This document shows positions 18,101 through 29,005 of a DNA stretch of 64,000 bases, piece after piece. This DNA is from JAMXLO01 sp963832895. Lineage in GTDB: Bacteria; Pseudomonadota; Alphaproteobacteria; Acetobacterales; Acetobacteraceae. Location of the stretch: positions 42,798 through 106,797 of the forward strand of contig CAWHVQ010000017.1 of assembly GCA_963832895.1 (NCBI GenBank), read 5' to 3'. A model generated the notes under the pieces. It was not told the origin of the DNA. It did not search any database and saw only the letters and a program-made list of their open reading frames with translations. Numbering within the stretch: the first letter of the stretch is position 1; each line of letters begins with the position of its first letter. The position numbers and the translations under genes are program-made.

Positions 18101-21100
18101 CAGGTCCTTCCACGTGCCGGCAGCGCCAGGCACGTTTGCCTGGCCGCCAAGCCGCCCTTCCACACCCACCTCGCGCGCGACGGTGGTCACCTGATCGGCG
18201 AATGTCGCCAATGTGTTGGTCATGTTGTTGATGGTCTCGGCGAGCGCCGCGACCTCGCCTTTCGATGCCATCGTCAGGTTCTGCTTCAGATCGCCGTTGG
18301 CAACCGCGGTCACGACCTTGACGATGCCGCGCACCTGCTCGGTCAGGTTGGCCGCCATGACATTGACCGTGTCGGTGAGGTCCTTCCACGTACCGGCCAC
18401 ACCGGGCACCTGCGCCTGGCCGCCCAACTTGCCGTCGGTGCCAACCTCGCGCGCAACGCGTGTCACTTCCGAGGCGAAGCCGTTGAGCTGATCGACCATC
18501 GTGTTGATGGTGTTCTTCAACTGCAGGATCTCGCCCGACACATCGACGGTGATCTTGCGTGAGAGGTCGCCGCGCGCCACCGCGGTGGTGACTTCGGCGA
18601 TGTTGCGCACCTGCGTGCTGAGGTTCGCCGCCAGCAGGTTGACGTTGTCGGTGAGATCCTTCCACGTGCCCCCGACACCAGGCACCACGGCCTGACCGCC
18701 CAAGCGCCCTTCCGTGCCGACCTCGCGCGCCACGCGCGTCACCTCGCCGGCGAAGGAACGGAGCTGATCCACCATCGTGTTCAGCGTCTCCTTCAGCAGC
18801 AGAATTTCACCGCGCACGTCAACGGTGATCTTCTTCGACAGGTCACCACTCGCGATAGCCGTTGCCACCTCGGCGATATTGCGCACCTGGCCCGTGAGGT
18901 TGGACGCCATGAAATTGACGTTGTCGGTCAGGTCCTTCCACGTGCCGGCAACACCCGGCACCGCCGCCTGTCCACCCAGCTTTCCCTCGGTACCCACTTC
19001 GCGCGCAACGCGCGTCACTTCCGAGGCAAATGCGTTCAGCTGATCCACCATCGTGTTGATGGTGTTCTTCAGCTCGAGGATTTCGCCTTTCACGTCCACG
19101 GTGATCTTGCGACCCAGGTCGCCGCGCGCGACCGCCGTGGTGACCTCTGCGATGTTGCGCACCTGACCTGTCAGGTTGGACGCCATCGAATTCACGTTGT
19201 CGGTCAGGTCCTTCCACGTGCCGGCCACACCGGGCACCTGCGCCTGTCCGCCCAGTCGTCCTTCCGTTCCGACTTCGCGCGCCACACGAGTGACCTCACC
19301 GGCGAAGCGATTGAGCTGATCGACCATCGTGTTCAGCGTTTCCTTCAACTGAAGGATCTCACCGCGCACATCGACCGTGATCTTGCGCGACAGGTCACCG
19401 TTGGCAATCGCAGTTGCCACTTCGGCGATGTTGCGCACCTGGCCCGTCAGGTTCGACGCCATCGAGTTCACGTTGTCGGTCAGGTCTTTCCAGGTGCCGG
19501 CCACACCCGGCACGTTCGCCTGTCCGCCCAGTCGCCCTTCGGTGCCGACTTCGCGCGCCACGCGCGTCACCTCGCCGGCGAAGCCGTTGAGCTGATCGAC
19601 CATCGTGTTGATGGTCTCCTTCAACTGCAGAATCTCACCTGACACGTTCACCGTGATCTTCTTGGAAAGATCACCCTGCGCCACCGCAGTCGCCACTTCG
19701 GCGATGTTGCGCACCTGGCCCGTCAGGTTCGACGCCATCGAGTTCACACTGTCGGTCAGATCCTTCCATGTGCCGCCCACACCCGACACCAGTGCCTGAC
19801 CGCCAAGCCGACCTTCCGTCCCCACCTCGCGTGCCACGCGTGTGACCTCGCCGGCGAAGCGATTGAGCTGATCGACCATCGTGTTGATGGTCTCTTTCAA
19901 CTGCAGGATTTCGCCCGACACATTCACCGTGATCTTCTTCGACAGGTCGCCATTGGCGATCGCGGTGGACACCTCGGCGATGTTACGCACCTGCGCCGTC
20001 AGGTTCGATGCCATGGAATTCACCGACTCTGTCAGGTCCTTCCAGGTTCCCGCGACGCCGAGCACGTTCGCCTGGCCGCCCAGCCGCCCGTCGGTACCAA
20101 CCTCGCGCGCCACGCGGGTGACCTCGCCGGCGAACGCGTTGAGCTGATCGACCATCGTATTGATGGTCTCCTTCAACTGCAGAATCTCGCCCGACACGTT
20201 CACCGTGATCTTCTTCGACAGATCGCCACCGGCGATAGCCGTCGCCACCTCGGCGATGTTTCGCACCTGCGCCGTCAGGTTCGACGCCATCGAGTTGACG
20301 TTGTCGGTCAGATCCTTCCATGTCCCGCCGACACCCGGCACCATCGCCTGACCGCCGAGTTTGCCGTCAGTGCCCACCTCGCGGGCGACACGCGTCACCT
20401 CGCTGGCGAATGCATTGAGCTGATCGACCATCGTGTTGATGGTGTCCTTCAGTTCCAGGATCTCACCGCGCACGTCGACGGTGATCTTGCGCGACAGGTC
20501 ACCGCGCGCCACCGCCGTGGTCACCTGAGCGATGTTTCGCACCTGATCCGTCAGGTTGCCGCACATTGCGTTCACGCTGTCGGTCAGGTCCTTCCATGTC
20601 CCGGCGACGCCAGGCACCACCGCCTGCCCGCCCAGCTTGCCCTCGGTGCCCACCTCGCGCGCGACGCGAGTCACTTCCGAGGCAAACGACCGCAACTGAT
20701 CGACCATCGTGTTGATGGCTTCCTTGAGCTGCAGAATCTCGCCGCGGACGTCCACGGTGATCTTCTTCGACAGGTCGCCGTTCGCCACGGCGATCGTCAC
20801 GTCAGCGATGTTGCGCACCTGCGCCGTCAGGTTCGACGCCATGGAATTCACTGACTCTGTCAGGTCCTTCCAAACGCCGGTCACCTCGCGCACCTGCGCC
20901 TGTCCGCCCAGCTTGCCGTCAGTGCCGACCTCACGCGCCACGCGGGTCACTTCCGAGGTGAACACCGACAACTGCTTGATCATCGTGTTGACGATGGTGG
21001 CCAGCCGCAGGAACTCGCCTTGCAGTGGGCGGCCATCCACGTCGAGCCGAACCGTCTGCAGCAGATCGCCCTGCGCCACCGCGGTAATGGCGTGCGTCAC

Positions 21101-21502
21101 CGCGGTGGTTGGCCACAGCAGATCATCGACCAGATCGTTGACCGAGGTCTCCATCGCCGCCCAGGCACCGCCTTGGACCCCGAACTTCACCCGTGTGCGC
21201 GTCTTCCCCTCGCGACCAACCACCTGCCCCACATGCGCGAGTTCAGAGGCCATGCGTTCGTTCGCTGCGACGATCTCGTTGAAAGTGTCGGCAATCTTGC
21301 CCTCCAATCCGGTCCAGTCGCTCGGCAGGCGCACTGAGAAATCGCCGATCCGCATTCCCTGCAAGGCATGCAGCAACTCATGCATGCCGAAGGAATGCCC
21401 GTTCAGCCGGCCGTTGCCTCCCTCGAGGACGGTGCTCGCGATCGCCATCTCGGTATCATCGACTGGAGGGGTGCCGACGTTGCTTTGGTCATTCAGGTCC
21501 AT
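15178..21502 (-). CDS. Poly-HAMP hybrid histidine kinase with three receivers, disrupted by a one-base frameshift before the last receiver
   Basis: Without the extra base at 15663/15664 this is a 2107-residue cytosolic-looking kinase; as read it stops at 15656, and the last receiver lies in another frame. Order: N-terminal region, about eleven 92-residue HAMP-linker units plus a final HAMP (residues about 130-1210), GAF (about 1240-1390), coiled coil, HisKA with HELRTPLNS (His1442), HATPase, receivers with LDVFLPDML and LDLRLPDMSG, then the frame-shifted receiver LMDIMMPEMDG. No transmembrane segment is evident. The repeat architecture resembles fungal group III kinases (Nik1/Os-1), which sense osmotic state through HAMP arrays. 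AGGAG precedes the start ATG by seven bases. The linked response pathway is unknown. Confidence 0.85.
17930..21130 (-). repeat. Tandem coding repeat, 276-base unit (HAMP array)
   Basis: The codons for the motif WKDLT recur eleven times at an exact 276-base spacing from about 18100 to 20860, each within a unit of the form LTxQVRNIAEVxTAxAxGDL followed by a 17-residue TRVAREVGTxGxLGGQA block. Units differ by scattered substitutions and none is truncated except the degenerate last one. The strict period shows amplification by unequal exchange. Confidence 0.9.
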
Positions 21503-21897
21503 GAACTAACTCCTGGCCGGCGGCCACTCGGCAAATCGCGGCCTGGCAGCGCGAAGGAAGGTTCTCATTCCGCTTCAGGCTCGTTGCATTTGGTTAGTTG
21601 TATTTTGCGCGAATGCCTGCGGTCCATTCAACTTCCCGCTCAACCAGGTCCAGTAATTCGGCGGTCTCGGCCGGAGGTGCAGGCGGGCGTTTTCCTACAC
21701 CAACCCGGTTTGATCCCGGCAATGGCATATCCAAGCCACAAAAGTCGTGGCGTTCGATCTTTTGGCGCGGTTTCTAAAAGGAGCGGATGTCGACGAGCCA
21801 CGTGCTGCGGGGCGACAGGATCACCAACAGTTGACCGCGCCTCAGGGAACTGCTCGCCGGTTCGGACAGCGCCCGGACCGGCGGGATCTGCGGGGCT
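21503..21897. other. Non-coding gap upstream of the poly-HAMP kinase
   Basis: About 395 bases separate the kinase start from the transporter-gene remnants. The part nearest the kinase should carry its promoter, but no convincing -35/-10 pair was seen. At 21787 an ATG with AAGGAG upstream opens a 15-codon peptide MSTSHVLRGDRITN before a stop; it resembles the start of LivG-type ATPases and may be a stub of a lost gene. No other feature was recognised. Confidence 0.4.
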
Positions 21898-22492
21898 TCA
21901 GCGCATGAAGCCTTCCAGCGCGTTCTTTGCCCAGGCGATAACTTCCTTGTTTGACTGGCCGGAGCACACCTTCGCCATCAGCGTCGGATGAGTGGCGCGC
22001 GAATACATCTGCGCCGCGATGTCCGGTGGCGCCGGATACGCGGTGATGTTTTCGTGCGCGTCGTGCCATGGCCGCCTCGGATAAACATAGACTGTGCCTT
22101 TGGCGGCTCGGCCTCGGACCAGATCGCAAAGTCCGACATGCTGATTAACGGCAGCAGGTCGTAGCCATTTGCGGCGGAGTCACGTTCCTCTACCTGCGTG
22201 CGCTCCTCCAGGAACTGCGCAAGCTCCAGCGTCCTTTGATCTTCGACACTCGTGGATCGGGCTTCCTCACCGTACTTGGCAGTCATCGCCTTCACCACAT
22301 CGTCCATCGGTTCAAGCTGTCCGGCGTGGGTGTTCACCTCCCAATTGTAGAACGGCAGGAAGTCGTGGCCGGTGCGCGCCTGCGCTTCGGTTGCCTGGGT
22401 GATTTCGATCTTGTTGCCGTTCGAGGTGATGAAGTCGATGGTCACGTCCACCTTGTTCTTCTCGGCCCAGGCGTCGACCTGCGTTCGCATTG
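21898..22492 (-). pseudogene. Remnant of an ABC extracellular solute-binding protein (family 1-like)
   Basis: The part near 22490-22280 encodes AWAEKNKVDVTIDF, FLPFYNWEVNTHAGQ and EPMDDVVKAMTAKYG, typical of a sugar-type binding protein after its signal region. Roughly 200 internal residues are then missing and the sequence resumes with SMSDFAIWSEAEPPK. Near 22090 the frame shifts by one missing base, and the C-terminus MYSRATHPTLMAKVCSGQSNKEVIAW through ALEGFMR ends at a normal stop. The N-terminus is absent. A large deletion plus frameshift makes this a decayed gene rather than a sequencing artefact alone. Confidence 0.8.
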
Positions 22493-22554
22493 GCCGAGGC
22501 CCGCGGCCACGCAAGCCTACGCGACGGATCGCGCCCGGATGCTGCAGCTCCGCG

Positions 22555-22778
22555 CCGTCGACGAACTCGGCATAGCGCACGCACCAGAGAACCGTCGCCT
22601 GTTTCCGCGCATGACGGTGGAGGACAACCTCCGCATCGGTGGCTATATCCCGGCGGCCCGCGTGCAGCAGGTGTTCGGTCCGGTCGAGCGCATCCGTGCC
22701 AGAGGCCTTACAGTGCTGATCGTCGAGCAGAATGTCCGTCAGGCTCTGCGCCTTCTCGAGGCCTATCTTGGTGTCTGA
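22555..22778 (+). pseudogene. Remnant of a LivF-type ABC ATPase
   Basis: The segment reads ELGIAHAPENRRLFPRMTVE then DNLRIGGYIPAARVQQ, the stretch before the ABC signature in LivF. It jumps directly to RARGLTVLIVEQNVRQALRL, the strand and switch region after Walker B, and then to EAYLGV, the C-terminus. Walker A, the signature and Walker B are all absent. Two internal deletions leave the ends in one frame. It abuts the oppositely oriented binding-protein remnant. Confidence 0.8.
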
Positions 22779-22821
22779 AGTCAGGCTACAAGAAGTCGTT
22801 TCCAGCAAAGGAGAATCGAGC

Positions 22822-23220
22822 ATGCTGTGGAGGCATTGGCTGGCCGGACTTGCGTTGTGCGCGGCCATGTTACCCGCCACCGGCAACGCTGCCGTCACCG
22901 AAGATACGTTCCAACTGCACACGACGGGTGATCTCGTCGAGCTCTGCTCCACTGCGCCGTCGGATCCGATGGGCATCGCGGCGCTGAATTTTTGTCACGG
23001 CTTCACCCTCGGCGTTTATCGGGTGCTGTCGGAGGAAGCCGCTGCCCAACGTATGGGCAGGCTGTTCTGCGTGCCTGATACCCCAACCATGACCCGCAAC
23101 GAGGCAGTCGCCGACTTCGTGCAATGGGCGAAGGCAACCCCGAATGTCCTGTCGCAGGCTCCTGCCGACGGACTGACCGGCTATCTCGTCAGCAAGTTCC
23201 CGTGCAAGCGCGGCAAGTGA
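22822..23220 (+). CDS. Exported Rap1a/Tai-like family protein
   Basis: A 132-residue protein with a signal peptide (hydrophobic LAGLALCAAMLPATGNAA, cleavage after the Ala pair). The mature part has the Rap1a family pattern ELCSTAPSDP, ALNFCHGFTLGVYR, LFCVPDTP and a terminal cysteine, four Cys likely forming disulfides. Serratia Rap1a protects against a type VI amidase effector, but most distant members are of unknown role and no effector is visible here. AAAGGAGA precedes the ATG by six bases. It is followed by a lipoprotein gene after 19 bases. Confidence 0.75.
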   Translation: MLWRHWLAGLALCAAMLPATGNAAVTEDTFQLHTTGDLVELCSTAPSDPMGIAALNFCHGFTLGVYRVLSEEAAAQRMGRLFCVPDTPTMTRNEAVADFVQWAKATPNVLSQAPADGLTGYLVSKFPCKRGK

Positions 23221-23239
23221 TCGCAGAGGAACAGAACAC

Positions 23240-23533
23240 ATGAAATCGACAATTGTCATGCTGCTGGTGGCCTGCCTCGCACTGGCGGGCTGTTCGGGTC
23301 TTACCGACACGCAGCAGCGCGCGGTGACCGGAACGGGCATCGGCGCCGCCGGCGGCGCGGTGCTGGGTGCCATTGGTGGCAATGCCGCCCTCGGTGCAGT
23401 CGCCGGCGCGGCGGCGGGCCTCGCGGGAGGCCTGATCTTCGACTCGGTGAAGAAGAACGAGCAGGCCTCGTATAACCAGGGCTATGCGGCCGGAAGAAAT
23501 TCGTCGGCGACAAGTCGCACGACGACGCAATAA
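23240..23533 (+). CDS. Small glycine-zipper lipoprotein
   Basis: A 97-residue protein with a signal peptide and lipobox L-A-G-C (Cys18). Residues about 33-70 are a Gly/Ala-rich zipper (GTGIGAAGGAVLGAIGG) as in YMGG/OmpA-glycine-zipper envelope proteins that insert in or brace the outer membrane. The tail is Ser/Thr-rich. GAGGAACAG lies before the ATG. It is intact although flanked on both sides by decayed transporter genes, so it and the Rap1a-like gene form a retained two-gene unit. Confidence 0.78.
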   Translation: MKSTIVMLLVACLALAGCSGLTDTQQRAVTGTGIGAAGGAVLGAIGGNAALGAVAGAAAGLAGGLIFDSVKKNEQASYNQGYAAGRNSSATSRTTTQ

Positions 23534-23551
23534 CACAGTGCCCGACATCTC

Positions 23552-24183
23552 GACATCTACCTGCTCGAGGCGCCGATCAAGGGCGTCCTGCTAGGCGGTG
23601 TGCTGGCGCTTGTCGCGCTCGGGCCAAACCTGATCTTCGGTGTGATCGACGTCGTGTGGATCTGCAATGCCGTTTCAGCTCGCGGCGGCGCTATGCACTG
23701 CCGGCGTCGGCGTACTGGGCTTTGTCCTCCACCTGCTGGCCATCGCCCCATTGCTCGGCGCCGCGCCAATCAACCAGCTGCTCGCCACCGGCGGCGTGCT
23801 GTTCTTCCTGCAAAACGCCGCCACCGTCATGTTCGGCATCGACTTCCGCAATCGGGCATCCGCCTGCCGGTGCTGGACGTCGCCGACATGTATATCAGCC
23901 ACGCTTGTGTGCTCGCATTCGGTGGCATCGTGGTGCTTTATCTGTGTTTGGCGCGGACCTATACCGGCACGGCGATCCGCGCCATCGCCCAGGACCGGCA
24001 GATCACGCCACTGATGGGCGTCGATACGCAGCGTATCTACGTCATCACCTCGGCGATCAGTGATTCGCTGGCGGCCTCACCACCCCTCTACTGGTGCTGC
24101 AATACGACGTGCACCCGTTCATTGGCCCTACCTTTGGGCCGACCGTCTTCATGATCTGCGTAGTCGGCGGCCTTGGGAGTTGA
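23552..24183 (+). pseudogene. Remnant of a LivH-type ABC permease, several frameshifts
   Basis: Pieces in different frames read in order as a LivH permease: LEAPIKGVLLGGVLALVALG and NLIFGVIDVVWIC, then QLAAALCTAGVGVLGF and LLATGGVLFFLQNAATVMFG, then RLPVLDVADMYISHACVLAFG and ARTYTGTAIRAIAQDRQITP followed by LMGVDTQRIYVITSAI, and finally HPFIGPTFGPTVFMICVVGG. The start codon region is absent and at least three frame changes are needed. Together with the LivF and binding-protein remnants it marks decayed transporter genes. Confidence 0.82.
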
Positions 24184-24352
24184 TCGCTCTCGCGATGTGA
24201 GGGGCGTGGGACTGTTCGTCCGGTTCCGGGTTGATCGCAGCACGCTGCATTATATTACGCGCTGGAGGCGATCGTCGGGGGTGAGGACGCCGCGGCGTCG
24301 GGTGCGCATGTGACGTGGGAGAAACTGATGATCAGCCTGCTCAGCGCGGCGA
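24184..24352. other. Gap between LivH remnant and glycosyltransferase
   Basis: No intact gene. A short plus-strand reading (ALEAIVGGEDAAASGAHVTW) looks protein-like and could be the tail of another lost gene, perhaps an oxidoreductase, but nothing firm can be said. Confidence 0.3.
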
Positions 24353-25429
24353 TTACATCATCTTCCCACCATAGTGGTCGGTCGGCACGCTGCAGGCAAA
24401 GTTCGCGCGTGTCTCGGCCGCCCGCGGATAGGGACGGAACAGGCCGCGCCAGGCGGGCGGCAAGACGGGCAGCGCATGGGCGATGGCGAGCAACGCGGCC
24501 CGTTTGACGCTGAACGCCGCACCTATAGAGCAGCGCAGCCGGGCAAGGCCCTCGTGCCTGCGGCCGTGGCGAAGCAACTCACGGCCGATGATCCAGTTGT
24601 TCTCGGCCTCGGTGCGTCGGCGGATTGCGGCCAGGCGCCGCGGACCGAAGCGGGCAAGCAGAGCAGGGTTGCTGAAGATCGCGTCCATACAGGGCGTGAA
24701 GGCGGCTGGGTCGGCGGCGAGACGATGGTAAGCCCCGCCGGCCTGCGGGCGGACAAACAGCACCGGCATATAACCCGGCGCCGCGACGAATGGGCCGCGC
24801 AGAGCGATGCGGACCCAGAATTCCCAATCCTCGCCGTAGGCAATCCCCGGGAGGAAGCCGCCGACCGCGCGGATTGTTTCACTGCGCACCAGAAGGTGGC
24901 CACCGTTGGCGAACAGATTGCCCACCAGCAGGCGGCGCAGAATATCGCCGGGGGGCGGACGGCGGACAGTGCCTGTATCGACGAACGCATAGGCGCCACT
25001 GGCTGCGACGGCGGCCGGTGAGGCTTCGAGGGCCGCCACGAGTCGCGACAGCGCATCGGGGGCGAGCAGGTCGTCGGCGTCCAGGTACAGGACCGAGTTC
25101 CCCCTCCCCCCAATCCTCTCCCGCAAGGGGAGGGGGAGTGCCATGCGTTCTCTCCCTCCCCTTGCGGGAGGGGGTTGGGGGGAGGGGGCGGTGCGACATA
25201 ATTCAGCCGCTCCACGATTCCGCGCCGCGGAGACACCAGCATTGGTCTGTCTGATCAGGCTTATGCGTGGATCGACGAAGCCTGCGACGATCTCGCCGGT
25301 CCCGTCAGTCGATCCATCATCGACGACAACCAGCGTCCAGTCCTCGTGCGTCTGTGCCAGCACTGACCCGATCGCGCCGCCGATCCAGGGCGCAGCATTG
25401 TAGGCAGGAACAACGACGCCGACACGCAC
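24353..25429 (-). CDS. Family 2 glycosyltransferase with an in-frame repeat insertion
   Basis: A 358-residue GT-A enzyme that adds a sugar from a nucleotide donor in surface-glycan synthesis; the exact donor is unknown. The N-terminus VGVVVPAYNAAPWIGGAI and VVVDDGSTDGT are GT2 hallmarks. The segment AARNRGAAE should run almost directly into VLYLDADDLL (DXD-type metal site), but residues about 81-110 (including APSPQPPPARGGRER) are encoded by the GC-rich repeat element. The insertion keeps the frame open but lies in the catalytic core, so activity is doubtful. The start is GTG 25429, where homology begins. C-terminal positives suggest membrane association. Confidence 0.8.
   Translation of the reverse strand: MRVGVVVPAYNAAPWIGGAIGSVLAQTHEDWTLVVVDDGSTDGTGEIVAGFVDPRISLIRQTNAGVSAARNRGAAELCRTAPSPQPPPARGGRERMALPLPLRERIGGRGNSVLYLDADDLLAPDALSRLVAALEASPAAVAASGAYAFVDTGTVRRPPPGDILRRLLVGNLFANGGHLLVRSETIRAVGGFLPGIAYGEDWEFWVRIALRGPFVAAPGYMPVLFVRPQAGGAYHRLAADPAAFTPCMDAIFSNPALLARFGPRRLAAIRRRTEAENNWIIGRELLRHGRRHEGLARLRCSIGAAFSVKRAALLAIAHALPVLPPAWRGLFRPYPRAAETRANFACSVPTDHYGGKMM
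25100..25188. repeat. GC-rich inverted-repeat element inside the glycosyltransferase gene
   Basis: Arms at 25100-25138 and 25152-25188 are reverse complements over about 37 bases with few mismatches, separated by 13 bases. Each contains CCCGCAAGGGGAGGG as an inner palindrome. It is the same unit as at 3348-3433. Confidence 0.88.
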
Positions 25430-25484
25430 GCCATCAGCGTGCGCGTCGGCTCACCAACAAAGCCTTAACGGAGTGCGGCGAGCG

Positions 25485-25823
25485 TTACGCCTCAGTCTTG
25501 TGCTCGATGCCCTTCTCGGCGAGCAGCGTCTCGAGCTCGCCCGACTGGAACATCTCGGTCACGATATCGCAGCCGCCGACGAACTCGCCCTTCACGTAGA
25601 GCTGCGGGATGGTCGGCCACTGGGAGAACTGCTTGATCCCCTCGCGCAACTCCATGTCCTCCAGCACGTTGGCCGTCTTGAACGGCACCCCCATGTGCGT
25701 GAGGATCTGCACGATTCGCGCGGAGAACCCGCATTGCGGGAACATCGCGGTGCCCTTCATGTAGAGCATCACCGGCGCTTCGCCGACTTCACCCTGGATG
25801 CGTTCGAACACGTCGTTGGCCAT
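25485..25823 (-). CDS. grxD: Monothiol CGFS glutaredoxin
   Basis: A 112-residue Grx4/GrxD-type protein with the active site CGFS at Cys31, the KGTAMFPQ lead-in, WPTIPQLYVKGEF and GGCDIVTEM glutathione-binding segments. Family members carry [2Fe-2S] clusters jointly with BolA-type proteins and deliver them in the cytosol. The start MANDVFERIQ was chosen for homology; the frame is open further upstream. The bolA gene starts upstream with a 22-base gap, which supports a functional partnership. Confidence 0.93.
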   Translation of the reverse strand: MANDVFERIQGEVGEAPVMLYMKGTAMFPQCGFSARIVQILTHMGVPFKTANVLEDMELREGIKQFSQWPTIPQLYVKGEFVGGCDIVTEMFQSGELETLLAEKGIEHKTEA

Positions 25824-25845
25824 AACCGTGGACTCCTGGAGAGAA

Positions 25846-26082
25846 CTATTGATCTGGGGCTGAGGTTTGCAATGCGAGGGCGTGCAGTTCGCCCCCCATT
25901 CTGCCACGCAGGGCGGCATAGACGATCTGGTGCTGCTTTACGCGCGGTATGCCACGGAACTGCTCCGACACCACCGTGGCTGCGTAGTGGTCGCCGTCGC
26001 CGGCAAGGTCTTCGACGGTGACACGCGCATCGGGGAGCGCCGCCTTGATCAGCGCCTCGATCTCGTTCGCCGCCATCGCCAT
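25846..26082 (-). CDS. BolA family protein
   Basis: A 78-residue BolA/IbaG-like protein with the pattern VEDLAGDGDHYAATVVSEQF, the conserved cluster-ligand His in VKQHQIVYAAL and a GGELHALAL C-terminus. BolA proteins form heterodimers with CGFS glutaredoxins around a [2Fe-2S] cluster. It lies between purL (15 bases) and grxD (22 bases) on the same strand, an order common in alphaproteobacteria. Confidence 0.9.
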   Translation of the reverse strand: MAMAANEIEALIKAALPDARVTVEDLAGDGDHYAATVVSEQFRGIPRVKQHQIVYAALRGRMGGELHALALQTSAPDQ

Positions 26083-26097
26083 GCGATTCCCTCCCGG

Positions 26098-28327
<2,230 letters not shown>

Positions 28328-28398
28328 GGGGGCGAGGCTGATATAACCGTTCGGACCGCGTACTGCCATCGTGCCGGCAAACCTGCTAATCAGCCCGC

Positions 28399-28989
28399 AT
28401 GGACGACGTTCACCAGACGGACATCCTGAGCCGCTATCAGGTGCCTCGGCATCGCCTGACGGTACGCGACTATCACCGCCTGGCCGAGGCCGGCGTGCTC
28501 GGTGAAGACGACCGCATCGAACTGCTGGAAGGGCAATTGGTTGACAGGGCCGCGATCGGGCCACGCCACGCGCTGGCAGTCGACGCACTGAACGAGTTGC
28601 TGGTTATGGCGGCCGCGGGCCAAGCCCTGGTACGTGTGCAGAACCCTATCGTGCTGGACGATACTTCGGAACCCCAGCCCGATTTCACCTTGCTGCGGCG
28701 GCCTTGGCACGGTTATCCCAACGAGCATCCGCGTCCCCCTGACGTTTATCTACTGGTCGAGGTGGCGGATTCGAGTCTCGACTTCGATCTGGGCGCCAAG
28801 CTGGAACTATACGCCCGGTCGGGTATCCGCGAGTTCTGGGTGGTGGACCTGACGGCCAACCGTGTCCTGGTGCACCGCCACCCGAGCGACGGCAGTTACG
28901 GATCAGTCACCAGCGTCGACATGTCCGGCACGCTGCAGGTCGAAGCATTGCCCGGCGTGGCGATCCCAGTCGCCAGCATTTTCGTCTGA
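28399..28989 (+). CDS. Uma2 family (DUF820) putative restriction endonuclease-like protein
   Basis: A 196-residue PD-(D/E)XK-fold protein of a family expanded in cyanobacteria and some proteobacteria; biochemical roles are largely unknown. Candidate catalytic residues are Asp in PQPDFTLL, Glu in LLVEVADSS and Lys in GAKLELYA, followed by IREFWVVDL. All expected positions are kept. It is on the opposite strand between purL and purQ, so it interrupts the pur gene cluster. Its own promoter must lie in the 71 bases between it and purL. Confidence 0.85.
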   Translation: MDDVHQTDILSRYQVPRHRLTVRDYHRLAEAGVLGEDDRIELLEGQLVDRAAIGPRHALAVDALNELLVMAAAGQALVRVQNPIVLDDTSEPQPDFTLLRRPWHGYPNEHPRPPDVYLLVEVADSSLDFDLGAKLELYARSGIREFWVVDLTANRVLVHRHPSDGSYGSVTSVDMSGTLQVEALPGVAIPVASIFV

Positions 28990-29005
28990 CTCTGGCGGCA
29001 AGGCT

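Noticed and set aside
18777..20351. Several 60-90 codon plus-strand frames with similar sequences
   Set aside because: They are the antisense shadow of the HAMP repeats; their mutual similarity comes from the tandem repeat, not from a gene family.
24374..25021. A 215-codon plus-strand frame opposite the glycosyltransferase
   Set aside because: Antisense to a recognisable GT2 gene and with no similarity of its own.
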